This document shows positions 34,254 through 43,935 of a DNA stretch of 64,000 nucleotides, piece after piece. Source of the DNA: CAVSJR01 sp963728285 (GTDB taxonomy: Bacteria; Actinomycetota; UBA4738; HRBIN12); assembly GCA_963728285.1 (NCBI GenBank), contig CAVSJR010000003.1:434001-498000 (forward strand), in the 5' to 3' direction. Position 1 is the first letter of the stretch. Each line of letters opens with the position of its first letter. The notes under the pieces were generated by a model. The model ran no database searches. It worked only from the letters and a program-made list of their open reading frames with translations, and was not told the DNA's origin. The position numbers and the translations under genes are program-made.

Positions 34254-36345
34254 ATGAAGACCTACGACGCCTCGAACATCCGCAACGTCCTCCTCGTCGG
34301 CCACGGTGGCGCCGGAAAGACGAGCCTGCTCGAGGCGATGCTGTTCACGTCGGGCGCGATCACGCGGATGGGCACGATCGAGGACGGAAACACCGTCTCC
34401 GACCACGATCCCGAGGAGACGCGCAAGGGGATCAGCGTCTCGCTCGCGATGGCGCCGGTCGAGTGGGAGGGCGTCAAGGTCAACGTCCTCGACGCCCCGG
34501 GCTACGCGGATTTCATCGGCGACCTCCGATCGGCGATCCGCGCCGCCGACGCCGTGCTGCTGGTCGTGTCGGCCGTCGACGGCGTCCAGGTCCAGACCGA
34601 GGTCGCGTGGGAGCTGGCGGTGGAGGCGGGCCTGCCGAGGGCGATCCTCGTCAACAAGCTCGACCGGGAGCGCGCCTCCTTCGAGACCACGCTCCAGCAG
34701 CTCGTCGCCTCGTTCGGCACCCAGGTGGCCCCGCTGGAGCTCCCGATCGGCGAGGAGCACGAGTTCAGGGGCGTGGCCGACCTGCTCCACAAGAAGGCCG
34801 ACCTGTATCCGGGCGGGCCGATCGCGGAGGAGGGCGAGTGGCCGGCCGACCTCGCCGACGTGGCCGGCCCCTACCGCGAGAAGCTGATGGAGGCGGTCGC
34901 CGAGTCCGACGACGCGCTGATCGAGAAGTATCTCGACGAGGGCGAGCTCTCCGAGGAGGAGATCCTCCAGGGCGCCAAGTCGGGCTTCGCCGAGGCGCGG
35001 ATCGCGCCGGTGTTCGTCGGGTCCGCGACCAAGCCGATCGGCGTCGACCGCCTGCTGTCGTTCATCCGAGAGGAGTTTCCCGCGCCGACGGAGCGCGCCG
35101 CGATCACCGCCGTCGCCAAGGACGGATCCGAGGTCGAGCGCGCATGCGACCCGTCCGAGCCGCTGACCGCGCTCGTGTTCAAGACCGTGTCCGACCCCTA
35201 CGTCGGCCACATCACGATGTTCCGCGTGTTCTCCGGGACCGTTCGTCCGGACTCCTCCGTGCACAACGCCACGAAGGGATCCGACGAGCGAGTGGGTCAA
35301 CTGTTCTCCCTCCGGGGCAAGGAGCACGAGAGCCTGTCGGAGATCGCGGCCGGCGACATCGGGGCGGTCGCGAAGCTGACGCACACGACGACCGGCGACA
35401 CGCTGTCGACGAAGGACCAGCCGGTGACGCTGCCGGTGACGCAGATGCCCGAGCCGCTCCTCGCCTTCGCCATCGAGCCGAAGACCAAGGGCGACGAGGA
35501 CAAGCTGTCGACGGCGCTGGCCCGACTCCGGGAGGAGGATCCCACCCTGCACGTCGAGCGCTCCGACCAGACGCACGAGACGGTGATGTATGGGATGGGC
35601 GAGTCTCACCTGGAGGTCCAGATCGAGCGCATGAAGCGCAAGTTCGGGGTCGAGGTGACCCACCGTCCGGCCAAGATCGCCTACCGGGAGACCGTCCGAG
35701 GAGGGGGCAAGGGGCTCGGGCGCCACGTCAAGCAGACGGGCGGCCACGGCCAGTACGCGGTGTGCAACGTCGAGATCGAGCCGCTGCCCCGGGGCGGAGG
35801 GTTCGAGTTCGTCAACAAGATCGTCGGCGGCGCCGTCCCCCACCAGTTCATCGGCTCGGTCGAGAAAGGGCGTCGTCAAGGCGATGAGCGAGGGGGTCCT
35901 GTCCGGCAATCCCGTGGTCGACCTCCGGTGCACGCTCTTCGATGGGAAGTTCCATGCCGTCGACTCCTCGGACATCGCGTTCCAGATCGCGGGCTCCCTC
36001 GCCCTGAAGGAGGCGGCGGAGGCGGGCGGCGTCGTGCTGCTCGAGCCCGTCGTCGAGCTCGAGGTCGTCGTCCCGGACGCCTACACGGGCGATGTGATGG
36101 GCGACCTGAACTCCAAGCGGGGGAAGATCTCGGGAATGGAGCCGAGCGGCGCCGGCAAGCAGCGCATCCGCGCCCTCGTCCCGCAGGCGGAGGTCGCGCG
36201 CTACGTGATCGATCTCAAGTCCATGACGGGGGGCCGCGGCGCCTTCTCCATGTCGTTCTCCCACTACGACGAGGTGCCGACGCACCTCGCCCAGAAGATC
36301 ATCGACGAGTCGCAGCGCGCGAAGCAGGAGGCCGGGAAGCACTAG
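34254..36345 (+). CDS. Elongation factor G-like protein (EF-G2/FusA2 type), one frameshift
   Basis: A translational GTPase of about 697 residues. G1 is VGHGGAGKTSL (canonical EF-G has AHIDAGKTT), G3 is DAPGYADF (canonical DTPGHVDF), G4 NKLDRE. Domain II (VFKTVSDPYVGHITMFRVFSGTV), domains III-IV (MGESHLEVQIERMKRKFGVEV, GRHVKQTGGHGQYA) and V follow. The catalytic-type His of G3 is Tyr, as in the EF-G-like paralogue group. The frame breaks near 35867 (GAGAAAGGGCGTC; one A fewer restores SVEKGVVKAMSEG). The paralogue's function is unclear; canonical fusA is not in this window. It lies inverted between HIT and the PIS-like gene. Confidence 0.9.
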
Positions 36346-36381
36346 CTGGAGCGGCAATGGCGCAGTTCGTCCCCGCTCGGC

Positions 36382-36867
36382 TCACGCGAAGCGAGGCCGG
36401 AGCCTGCGGTAGGTCTCGTCGAGCAGCTCCGGGAGCACCCGCGTCTGGCCGACGACCGGCATGAAGTTCGTGTCGCCGTTCCACCGCGGCACGATGTGCC
36501 AGTGCAGGTGGCCGGGGAACCCCGCGCCCGCGACCTTCCCGATGTTCATGCCGACGTTGAAGCCGTGGGGGGCCATCTCCTCTCGCAGCGCGCGCATCGA
36601 CGTCCGCTGCAGCCGCGTGAGCTCATCGGCCTCCTCGGCCGCCAGGTCCTCGAAGTCGCCGGTGTGCCGCAGCGGCGCCACCATGAGGTGCCCGGGGTTG
36701 TAGGGGAAGGCGTTCAGCACCACGAAGGCGAGCTCGCCTCGACGCAGCACGTGGGCCGCCTCGTCGTCCCCCGCGGCCGGAAGCGAGCAGAAGATGCACT
36801 CGTCGGCGTCGGCCTCCGTGGCGGTACGGATGTACTCCATCCGCCACGGACTCCACAGGTGCTCCAC
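36382..36867 (-). CDS. HIT family nucleotide hydrolase/phosphorylase (Ap4A-type)
   Basis: A 161-residue HIT protein. The catalytic triad motif GHLHWHIVPRW (HxHxH) is near residue 124, with a CIFC pair near residue 26 (seen in Ap4A phosphorylase-like HIT proteins) and FPYNPGHLMVAPLRHTGDF. The N-terminus MEHLWSPWRMEYI matches the actinobacterial HIT protein (Rv2613c-type, Ap4A phosphorylase) encoded next to thrS. It starts 7 nt after the thrS stop. Activity on Ap4A is inferred from family and context. Confidence 0.9.
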   Translation of the reverse strand: MEHLWSPWRMEYIRTATEADADECIFCSLPAAGDDEAAHVLRRGELAFVVLNAFPYNPGHLMVAPLRHTGDFEDLAAEEADELTRLQRTSMRALREEMAPHGFNVGMNIGKVAGAGFPGHLHWHIVPRWNGDTNFMPVVGQTRVLPELLDETYRRLRPRFA

Positions 36868-36874
36868 GCCGGCG

Positions 36875-38801
36875 TCAGCCGCCGAACCTGGTCTGCTCGA
36901 GCGACCGCGACGTCGCCTCCTCGGCGAGGGCCGCCGCGAACGCGTCGACGCCGATGCCCGGCGTCTCGTTCCCCTCCCGGTCGCGGACCGTGAGCTCCCC
37001 CGACTCGATCTCCCTGTCGCCGATCACGAGGGTGTAGGGGGCCTTCATCAGCTGCGCGGTCCGGATCTTCTTCCCGACGCTCTCGTGCGCCTCGTCCACG
37101 AACGCCCGCAGCCCCGCGGCGCGGAATCGCTCGGCGAGCCCCCGAGCGTGCTCGACGTGGCGGTCGGCGACGGGGATCAGGCGCACCTGTTCGGGCGAGA
37201 GCCACAGCGGGAACGCCCCGGCGTAGTGCTCGATCAGCACGCCGCTGAAGCGCTCCAGCGATCCGAGGATCGCACGATGGATCATCACCGGGGCGTGGCG
37301 CTGGTTGTCCTCGCCCGTGTACTCCATCTCGAACCGCTCCGGCAGCGCGAAGTCGCACTGCACCGTGGTGAGCTGCCAGAGTCGCCCGATCGCGTCCCGG
37401 AAGTGGAAGTCGACCTTCGGGCCGTAGAACGCTCCCTCGCCCTCGGCCACCGAGTAGTTCAGGCCGCTGGCGTCGAGTGCGTCGCGAAGCGCCTGGTTCG
37501 CCTTGCTCCACATCTCCTCGTTGCCGATCGCCAGTCCGGGTTTGGTCGACAGGTTGACCACCGGCTCGCCGAATCCGAACGTCCGGTGGATCTCGAGGGT
37601 GAGATCGAACACCCTGTTGATCTCCTCGACGAGCTGGTCCTCTCGGCAGATGATGTGCGAGTCGTCCTGGGTCATCCCCCGCGCGCGGAGCAGGCCGTGC
37701 AGGGTTCCGAGCCGCTCGTAGCGGTACACGGTGCCGAGCTCGGACAGCCGCATGGGCAGCTCCCGGTAGGACCGCACGGCGGACTTGTAGATGAGCACGT
37801 GGAAGGGACAGTTCATCGGCTTGACGAAGTAGCGCGCCTCGTCGCGCACCATCTCCGGATACATGTTGTCGATGTATTTCGTCGTGTGCCCCGACGTATC
37901 CCACAGCACTCGGCGGGCCAGGTGCGGACTCTGCACGATGTCGTAGCCGCGCTCGAGGTGCAGGTCGCGGACGTAGTCCTCGAGCTGCTTGCGGAAGATG
38001 CCGCCCTTCGGATGCCACACGGCGAGCCCCGGCCCGAGCTCCTCGGGGAACGAGAACAGGTCGAGTTGGCGCCCCAGCTTGCGGTGGTCGCGCCGCTCGG
38101 CCTCCTTCAGCCGGTCCAGATGCTCGCGAAGATCCTCCTTCGTGGCCCACGCCGTCCCGTAGACGCGCTGGAGCATCGGCCTCGTCTCGTCGCCGCGCCA
38201 GTACGCGCCGGCGAGCGACGTGAGCTTGAAGGCGCCGAGCTGCTTCGTGGAGGGCACGTGCGGCCCCAGGCAGAGATCGCTCCAGCCGTCGTTGCGGTAG
38301 ACCGAGACGGCCTCGGTCCCCGCGCCCTCCGACTCGTCGAGTCCCTCGATGATCTCGAGCTTGTACGGCTGCCCCGCGAAGCGCTCGAGCGCCTGCTCCC
38401 TCGACAGCTCCTCCCGAACGAACGGCTGACCGGCCGCGGCGATCTCGCGCATGCGCTTCTCGATCCGGGGGAGGTCGTCGGGCGTGAGCGGCTCGGGGAG
38501 GTCGAAGTCGTAGTAGAAGCCGTGCTCGATGGGCGGCCCGATCGCGTACTTGGCCTCGGGGATGAGGTCGCACACGGCCTGGGCCAAGACGTGCGATGTG
38601 GAGTGGCGCAGCACGTGCAACCCGTCCGGGTCGGAGGCCGCGCACGGGCTCGACGGCGGCGTCCTCGGCGGGGACGAACGACAGGTCGCGGAGCTCGCCG
38701 TTCACGCGGGCGGCGATCGCGCCGGGCTCCAGCGCGGAGCCCACGGGCTCGCCGTCGGGCAGATCGACGCGACGGCCGTCGGGAAGCTCGAGCTTGGGCA
38801 T
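36875..38801 (-). CDS. thrS: Threonine-tRNA ligase (one frameshift)
   Basis: ThrRS with all domains: TGS (MPKLELPDGRRVDLPDGEPVG), editing domain N2 (HVLRHSTSHVLAQAV; HGFYYDFDLPEPLT), catalytic core with zinc ligand Cys in KPMNCPFHVLIYKS, motif 2 RYERLGTLHGLLRARG-MTQDD, FYGPKVDFHF, motif 3 HRAILGSLERFSGVLIEHY, and the anticodon domain. The frame breaks near 38642, between AAVEPVR and LHVLRHSTSH. Joined length about 640 residues, normal. Editing domain is intact. A TATCAT -10-like box sits 6 nt before the ATG, implying a leaderless mRNA. Confidence 0.95.
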
Positions 38802-38807
38802 GCGGCC

Positions 38808-38831
38808 ATGATATCCGGCGCGGAGTACGCT
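38808..38831. promoter_or_regulatory. Divergent leaderless promoters of thrS and the small membrane gene
   Basis: Minus strand: TATCAT (38808-38813) 6 nt before the thrS ATG. Plus strand: TACGCT (38826-38831) 9 nt before ATG 38841. The two start codons are only 39 nt apart and neither has a Shine-Dalgarno site. Confidence 0.5.
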
Positions 38832-38840
38832 CCTCTCGGC

Positions 38841-39149
38841 ATGGGCATCGGCCCCGATCCTCACATCCCGCCGCAGGGGCTCGACCACCGCACGTACGCG
38901 AGCGCGCTCCGGTCGACGTGGCGCCTCGAGCGCCGCGGCGAGGGCGGAGGCTGGACCACCATCGGCATCTATCGCGACAGCCGTGCGGCCGGCGAGGCCC
39001 TCGACCGCGCGGTCGGCGCTGGGTCCGGAGATCTGGACGACTACCGGATCGTCCGAGCGCGCGGCGGCGGGCGGGCCCGGGCGGCGGCGGCGATCGTCGC
39101 GCTCGTCGTCGTAGCGCTGCTCGCGGTGCTCATCGTGGCGACGAGATAG
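38841..39149 (+). CDS. Small C-terminally anchored hypothetical protein
   Basis: 102 residues. A soluble N-terminal part (TYASALRSTWRLERRGEGGG then TTIGIYRDSRAAGEALDRAV) is followed by a basic linker and a C-terminal TM (AAAAIVALVVVALLAVLIVATR). The fold of the soluble part is not recognised; the TM at the extreme C-terminus suggests a tail-anchored protein. ATG 38841 was preferred over ATG 38808 because the latter overlaps the thrS -10 box. Confidence 0.6.
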   Translation: MGIGPDPHIPPQGLDHRTYASALRSTWRLERRGEGGGWTTIGIYRDSRAAGEALDRAVGAGSGDLDDYRIVRARGGGRARAAAAIVALVVVALLAVLIVATR

Positions 39150-39176
39150 CGGCCGCCCCGCACCCCAACATCGCGG

Positions 39177-41723
39177 CTACTCGTAGGAGATGGCCTGCAG
39201 GACGTCGAGTCGTGACGCGCGCCGCGCCGGAACGATCGCCGTGAGCACCCCCGCGAGGCCCGCGAGGACGAGGTAGAGGATGAGCTGGGTCCCCGGGATC
39301 GCGAGCTCCGTGACGCCGCTCGAGGCGAGCGCGCTCTGCAACGCCCATCCGAAGAACACGCCGATGCCGATGCCGAGCGCCGCTCCCATCACGGAGATGA
39401 TCACCGACTCCCAGCGGATCATCCGGCGGACCTGGCCTCGAGTCATGCCGACCGCCCGAAGGAGCCCGAGCTCGCGGCGTCGCTCGAAGATCGAGAGGCT
39501 CAACGTATTCGCGATGCCGAACAGCGCGATCACCACCGCGAGGGCCAGGAGCGACGTGATGAGGCCGAGCAGCTGATCGACGAACCCGGCCTGCTTCGCC
39601 TTGAACGCCGCCTGGTCCTGCACCTCCACGCTCGGATAGTCCTTCAGCTTGCGGTCGATCGCGGAGCGAAGCGCCTCGGTGCCCACGCCCGGGGCCTTCT
39701 TGACGAAGACGAACGAGTCCAGGTGATCCGGGTAGTTGTCGGCATACGTGTGGTTCGAGATCACGTAGCTGCCGACGATCCGGTCCTCGGAGTAGGTTCC
39801 GCCGAGCGTGAGCGTCTTCGTGCCCGTCGAGGGGAATTCGACCCGGATGGGGTCACCGACGCGCCACCCTTCATCTCGCGCCACGTCCGCCTTGACGAGC
39901 AGGTCGCCCCGCGCGAGGCTCGACACGCTTCCGGATTCCAGTCCGAGATCGGTGACTCGTTCCACCGTTCGGGGATCGACCCCCTGAACGAGCTGATCCT
40001 TCCCCTCGATGCGGATGGCGTTCTGCCGGAAGGCGGCCACGGCCTCCGCCTCCGGGAGATCCCGCAACTTTCGCGCGACATCGGGGCTGAACGGGGCGAA
40101 CGAGCTCGTCGTGAGGATGAAGTCGGCGCGAAGGGTGTCGTCCAGGACGGCGTCGCTGCTCGCCTTCAACGAGGCCGCGAGGACGGCCACGAGCACGACG
40201 AGGCCGAGGCCGATCATCAGCGCGGATGCCGTCGAGGCGGTGCGCCGTGGGTTTCGCATCGCGTTCTCGCGCCCGAGCTTCCCCGTCACGCCAAGGCGGG
40301 CCATCGGTGCGCCGATCAGCCTCGCCAGCGGCCGCGCGATCAGCGGCGCCAGGATCGCGACGCCGATGAACGTGACGGCCGCGCCGGCTCCGACGACGCC
40401 GCCCGCCTGGGCCGGCGACCCGAACAGTCCATACAGCAGCAGGCCCACCCCGCCGGCGGCGACGATGAATCCCGCGATCACCCGGCGCCGTGCGGCCCCC
40501 CTCGGCGCGGGCGGCGAGTCGCGCAGCGCCTCGATCGGAGCGACGCTCGATGCGCGACGGGCCGGCAGGATCGACGAGGCGAGCGTGACGACGATCCCGA
40601 TGAGGATGGAGACCGCGACCGTCCGAGGCTCGAGCTGAATGGTCGTGCTCGGGAGATCGATGCCGAACGCGCCGAGGACCGACTGAAGCCCGATCGCGAT
40701 CCCGATGCCCGCCACGATGCCGACCGCCGACGCGACGAGCGCCGTGACGAATGCCTCGACGATGACCGACGTGAGAACCTGCCGCCGGCTCGCCCCCAGG
40801 GCGCGCAGCAGGCCGAGCTCCTGCGTGCGCTGCGCCACGATGATCGAGAACGTGTTGAAGATGATGAACGCCCCGACGAACAGCGACACGAGCCCGAACA
40901 CCAGCAGCGCCGTTCGGAAGAAGCCCAGGCCGTCCTTGATCGCCTGCGAGTCCTCGCTCGCGGCCGCGGCTCCCGTGACCGCCTCGAGGCCCTTGGGCAG
41001 CACCCGCTCGAACCCGCGGTCCGGAGCTCCCCCGGCGAGAGCGCCCTCCTCCGCTTGCACCTGGATGCTGTCGAGCTGTCCCTCTCGGTCGAGGACCCTC
41101 TGCGCCGTCGGGAGCGTGAAGATCGCGCTCGTCGCGCCGCCGATGTTGTCGGCCTGTCCGAAGCCCGCGAGCCCGACGAGCTTGAACTCCTGAGGAGGAC
41201 CCTCGAAGAGGATCTGGACGTCATCGCCGAGGGAGAACCCGTACTTCCTCGCGGTCGCGACGTCCATCACGACCTCGTCGGGGCCCTCGGGCGGCCTGCC
41301 CTCCCGAATGCGGAATCCGCCGGCCCGAGGATTCCAGTTGGTCCCGAACGTCGGGGGCCCGAACCCGCCGATCGCCTCGCCCGTCTTCGGATCGACGAAT
41401 TGCGCGTAGCCGGTCACGTCGCCCGAGGCTTCCCCGACCCCGTCGACGCCACGCACGTCCTTGAGGACGCTCTCGTCGAACGAGCCCCGATCCGACCCGC
41501 TCCCTCCGCCGCCCTGACCGGCCGAGCTGAAGGACGTCCGAGCGCGGACGATCACATCGGTGCTTCCGGTCGCGGTCGAGAAGAGCTCGTCGAACGCCTT
41601 GTTCATGGTGTCGGTCAGGACGAACGTGCCGGCGATGAACCCGACGCCGAGCACGATCGACAGCGCCGTGAGCGCCAGTCGAAGCTTTCGGGCGAGGAGG
41701 CTCTTCACGGTGGCGCGGAGCAC
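39177..41723 (-). CDS. MacB/FtsX-type ABC transporter permease
   Basis: An 848-residue permease. N-terminal TM (ALTALSIVLGVGFIAGTFVLT) then a large extracytoplasmic MacB-like domain (~40-265), the first FtsX TM block (LVFGLVSLFVGAFIIFNTFSIIVAQRTQELGLLRALGASRRQV), a central TM pair, a second MacB-like region, and a second FtsX block (ITSLLALAVVIALFGIANTLSLSIFERRRELGLLRAVGMTRGQV). Internal duplication is typical of these full-length permeases. GTG start follows immediately after the TAG of the ABC ATPase gene. Likely exports lipids, peptides or lipoproteins; substrate not deducible. Intact over 2.5 kb. Confidence 0.9.
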   Translation of the reverse strand: MLRATVKSLLARKLRLALTALSIVLGVGFIAGTFVLTDTMNKAFDELFSTATGSTDVIVRARTSFSSAGQGGGGSGSDRGSFDESVLKDVRGVDGVGEASGDVTGYAQFVDPKTGEAIGGFGPPTFGTNWNPRAGGFRIREGRPPEGPDEVVMDVATARKYGFSLGDDVQILFEGPPQEFKLVGLAGFGQADNIGGATSAIFTLPTAQRVLDREGQLDSIQVQAEEGALAGGAPDRGFERVLPKGLEAVTGAAAASEDSQAIKDGLGFFRTALLVFGLVSLFVGAFIIFNTFSIIVAQRTQELGLLRALGASRRQVLTSVIVEAFVTALVASAVGIVAGIGIAIGLQSVLGAFGIDLPSTTIQLEPRTVAVSILIGIVVTLASSILPARRASSVAPIEALRDSPPAPRGAARRRVIAGFIVAAGGVGLLLYGLFGSPAQAGGVVGAGAAVTFIGVAILAPLIARPLARLIGAPMARLGVTGKLGRENAMRNPRRTASTASALMIGLGLVVLVAVLAASLKASSDAVLDDTLRADFILTTSSFAPFSPDVARKLRDLPEAEAVAAFRQNAIRIEGKDQLVQGVDPRTVERVTDLGLESGSVSSLARGDLLVKADVARDEGWRVGDPIRVEFPSTGTKTLTLGGTYSEDRIVGSYVISNHTYADNYPDHLDSFVFVKKAPGVGTEALRSAIDRKLKDYPSVEVQDQAAFKAKQAGFVDQLLGLITSLLALAVVIALFGIANTLSLSIFERRRELGLLRAVGMTRGQVRRMIRWESVIISVMGAALGIGIGVFFGWALQSALASSGVTELAIPGTQLILYLVLAGLAGVLTAIVPARRASRLDVLQAISYE

Positions 41724-42482
41724 CTACGCCTCCAGTGACTTCAGCGCGTCCAGCACGCGTTCCGCGGTCGGCGAGCGCAGCTCGCTCACGACGCGTCCGT
41801 CGCCGAGGAAGATCACGCGGTCGGCGAAGCTCGCGGCCCGGGGGTCGTGGGTCACCATCAGGATCGTCTGCCCATGATCGCGAACCGCGCTCCGAAGGAA
41901 CTCGAGGAGCTCGGTCCCCGACGTCGAATCCAGGTTCCCGGTCGGCTCGTCCGCGAAGATGATGTCCGGGCGGCTGACGAGTGCCCGCGCTCCGGCGACC
42001 CGTTGCTGCTGGCCGCCCGAGAGCTCGGACGGAACGTGGCCGAGTCGATCCCGCAGCCCGACCGTGTCGACGACGGTGTCGAACCAGGTCGGATCGACGT
42101 CTCTCCCGGCGATGTCCAGCGGGAGCGTGATGTTCTCCTTCGCCGTGAGCGTCGGAACCAGGTTGAACGCCTGAAAGACGAACCCGACCTTCTCCCGACG
42201 CAGCAGGGTCGTCTGCTTCTCGTTGAGCGTCGTGAGGTCGACGTCCCCGATGAAGACCTTCCCCGACGTCGGGCGATCCAGCGCCGCCATGCAGTGGAGC
42301 AGCGTGGACTTCCCCGAGCCCGACGGGCCCATGATCGCGGTGAATTCCGCCGCCGCGAAATCGATCGACACGCCGGCCAGCGCCTCGACCGCCGCGTCGC
42401 CCTCCCCGTAGACCTTTCGCAGATCGACCGCCCTGGCGGCGGACGCCGCGGGGACGTCGGAGGCCGCTTGCATCGTCGACAT
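41724..42482 (-). CDS. ABC transporter ATP-binding protein (LolD/MacB type)
   Basis: A 252-residue ATPase: Walker A IMGPSGSGKSTLLHC, Q-loop VFQAFNLVPTLTAKENI, signature ELSGGQQQRVAGARALV, Walker B IIFADEPTGNLDS, H-loop MVTHDPRAASFAD. This is the 3.A.1.122/125-like group that pairs with MacB/FtsX permeases. The alternative Walker signature reads VAGARAL rather than the usual VAIARAL. ATG 42482 is favoured because GGGGGAG lies about 6 nt upstream. It abuts the permease gene, forming one exporter. Confidence 0.92.
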   Translation of the reverse strand: MSTMQAASDVPAASAARAVDLRKVYGEGDAAVEALAGVSIDFAAAEFTAIMGPSGSGKSTLLHCMAALDRPTSGKVFIGDVDLTTLNEKQTTLLRREKVGFVFQAFNLVPTLTAKENITLPLDIAGRDVDPTWFDTVVDTVGLRDRLGHVPSELSGGQQQRVAGARALVSRPDIIFADEPTGNLDSTSGTELLEFLRSAVRDHGQTILMVTHDPRAASFADRVIFLGDGRVVSELRSPTAERVLDALKSLEA

Positions 42483-42635
42483 CGAACGCTCCCCCATCTC
42501 GCCGTGCGCGATCTCGTCTCGGCTGAGACCCTACGAAACCGGCTCGGGAACGCCTACGTGACGCAGCGAACGCAGAGGATCGGGAGCCCGTCCGGTGCCC
42601 ATCCCCGGCGGGCCGGGGAACCCGTCACGAGCGGT

Positions 42636-42764
42636 TCAGGCGGGGCGTCGAACCGGCGGCCGGTGTGCCTCGATGCGCCCGGTGACCTCGGCGTCGATCC
42701 GGCGACCCCAGGCGATGGTGACGGCGGCAAGGGCGAGGATGATGACGGCGATTGCGATGAGCAT
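42636..42764 (-). CDS. Possible small membrane protein (42 aa)
   Basis: MLIAIAVIILALAAVTIAWG gives one TM, followed by a charged tail (RRIDAEVTGRIEAHRPPVRR). Codon use has the GC-rich third positions of real genes, but the ribosome-binding site is weak and I know no family. It occupies the ~415-bp gap between the ABC ATPase and the acetyltransferase; nothing else is seen there. Confidence 0.35.
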   Translation of the reverse strand: MLIAIAVIILALAAVTIAWGRRIDAEVTGRIEAHRPPVRRPA

Positions 42765-42897
42765 GGCCCCGGACTCCCGTGTTCCCTCGTTGGGGGCCAA
42801 AGCGTGCCACGGGCCCATCCTCGAAGCCCATCCGTTGCATTACGTATTTGGCGAACCCGTCGGAATGCCCTGGGGCACGGCCCATGCCTGAATCGCC

Positions 42898-43432
42898 CTA
42901 GGGCTCGAGGTCCTCGGGGAGTCGCCCGATAGACCAGATGGAGCCACTGCGTGCTGCCGAACAGGGTTTCCCTCCAGACGCTCATCCCCACCTTCTCGGC
43001 TACGCGGCGGGAGGGCAGGTTCTCCGGCCGGACGAGGGCGATGAGGTGATCGAGTCCGAGCTCCCGGAAGCTCCAGTCCCGGGCGGCGGTCGCCGCCTCG
43101 GTCGCGATCCCCTGGGAGGCCCTCCGTGGCGTGACCGACCACCCGAGCTCAACGTGGGCCTCGCCGTCGACGATCTGGCGCGTCGGGCCGCAGTTTCCGA
43201 GGAACTGCCCCGTGACCCGGTCCTCGATGGCCCACAGCCCGAATCCGACGCCCTCGTAGTCCGCCAGCCACCGCTCGATCCACGCCTGCGTCATCGCCCG
43301 GTCGAACGGGCGCGGATAGTAGCGCATGTGATCGGGGTCGGATTGGATCGCGTTCAGCGCCTCCACATCGGAGAGGTCGTCGGAGAACGGGCGGAGGCGG
43401 AGCCGCTCGGTGGTCAGCGTCGGCTGCTTCAT
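42898..43432 (-). CDS. GNAT acetyltransferase, RimJ/RimL-like (terminal frameshift)
   Basis: A ~177-residue N-acetyltransferase. N-terminus TLTTERLRLRPFSDDLSDVEAL, then the acetyl-CoA region LGWSVTPRRASQGIATEAATAARDWSF with the Q-G-I-A-T loop, and LIALVRPENLPSRRVAEKVGMSVWRE. Family: ribosomal-protein/small-molecule Nalpha acetyltransferases. In the current frame the protein runs on into non-coding sequence; shifting one base near 42920 ends it at EDLEP-stop, a normal length, so I place the stop at 42898. Its ATG overlaps the stop of the small upstream gene. Substrate unknown. Confidence 0.8.
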
Positions 43433-43611
43433 GCGCTTCCCAGGCGCAGCTCGTTGATCAGATGCTCCAACTCCTCGAAGGCGGAGATGCGCACCCCGTG
43501 CCATGCCTGCGGATGCGTGAGACGGGCGCCGGACGCGACGGCGAAGTCTCGATCCGCCCGCGCACGCTCGCGAAGCCTCGTGAGGGGATCCTCGGTCTGG
43601 AGCTCGGACAT
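43429..43611 (-). CDS. Small hypothetical protein in operon with the acetyltransferase
   Basis: A 60-residue, largely helical protein: MSELQTEDPLTRLRERARAD, then VASGARLTHPQAWHGVRISA and an amphipathic end EELEHLINELRL. No known motif. The ATGA overlap with the acetyltransferase suggests cotranslation. GGGAG lies about 9-13 nt upstream of the ATG. Confidence 0.5.
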   Translation of the reverse strand: MSELQTEDPLTRLRERARADRDFAVASGARLTHPQAWHGVRISAFEELEHLINELRLGSA

Positions 43612-43759
43612 GGCTATGGAGTCTCCCCTCGGATGCGGAGCCCCGAGCGTACCGGCTCCGACTTCGGCGGCGTTCGCCTGGGCAACGGCCGCGCCTGCGA
43701 GTAGCCTTACGATGAGGAAGCGACTCGAACGTTCAGACTCCCCCGGAGGTCGTGTGGCG

Positions 43760-43864
43760 ATGGGCAAGGAAAAGAACACGGGCGGCGAGAAGAAGGGGCA
43801 GAAGAAGGCCGCTCGCTCGCTCAAGGAGAAGCGCGCAGCGAAGCGGGGAAAGAAGAAGGCGTAG
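43760..43864 (+). CDS. Lysine-rich mini-protein (34 aa)
   Basis: A very basic peptide ending KKAARSLKEKRAAKRGKKKA, with Lys/Arg about half of all residues. GGAGG (43745-43749) precedes in-frame GTG 43754 and ATG 43760. Tiny Lys/Arg-rich proteins with a SLKEKRAAKR tail occur in many actinobacterial annotations (recollection, not checked); a nucleic-acid-binding role is only a guess. Confidence 0.5.
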   Translation: MGKEKNTGGEKKGQKKAARSLKEKRAAKRGKKKA

Positions 43865-43935
43865 TTCCCCGGGCTGGACCCGCAGGCCTCGTTTCTGCAA
43901 CCATTCGGCGACGGGGCGAGCGGGAGTATGAGCCC

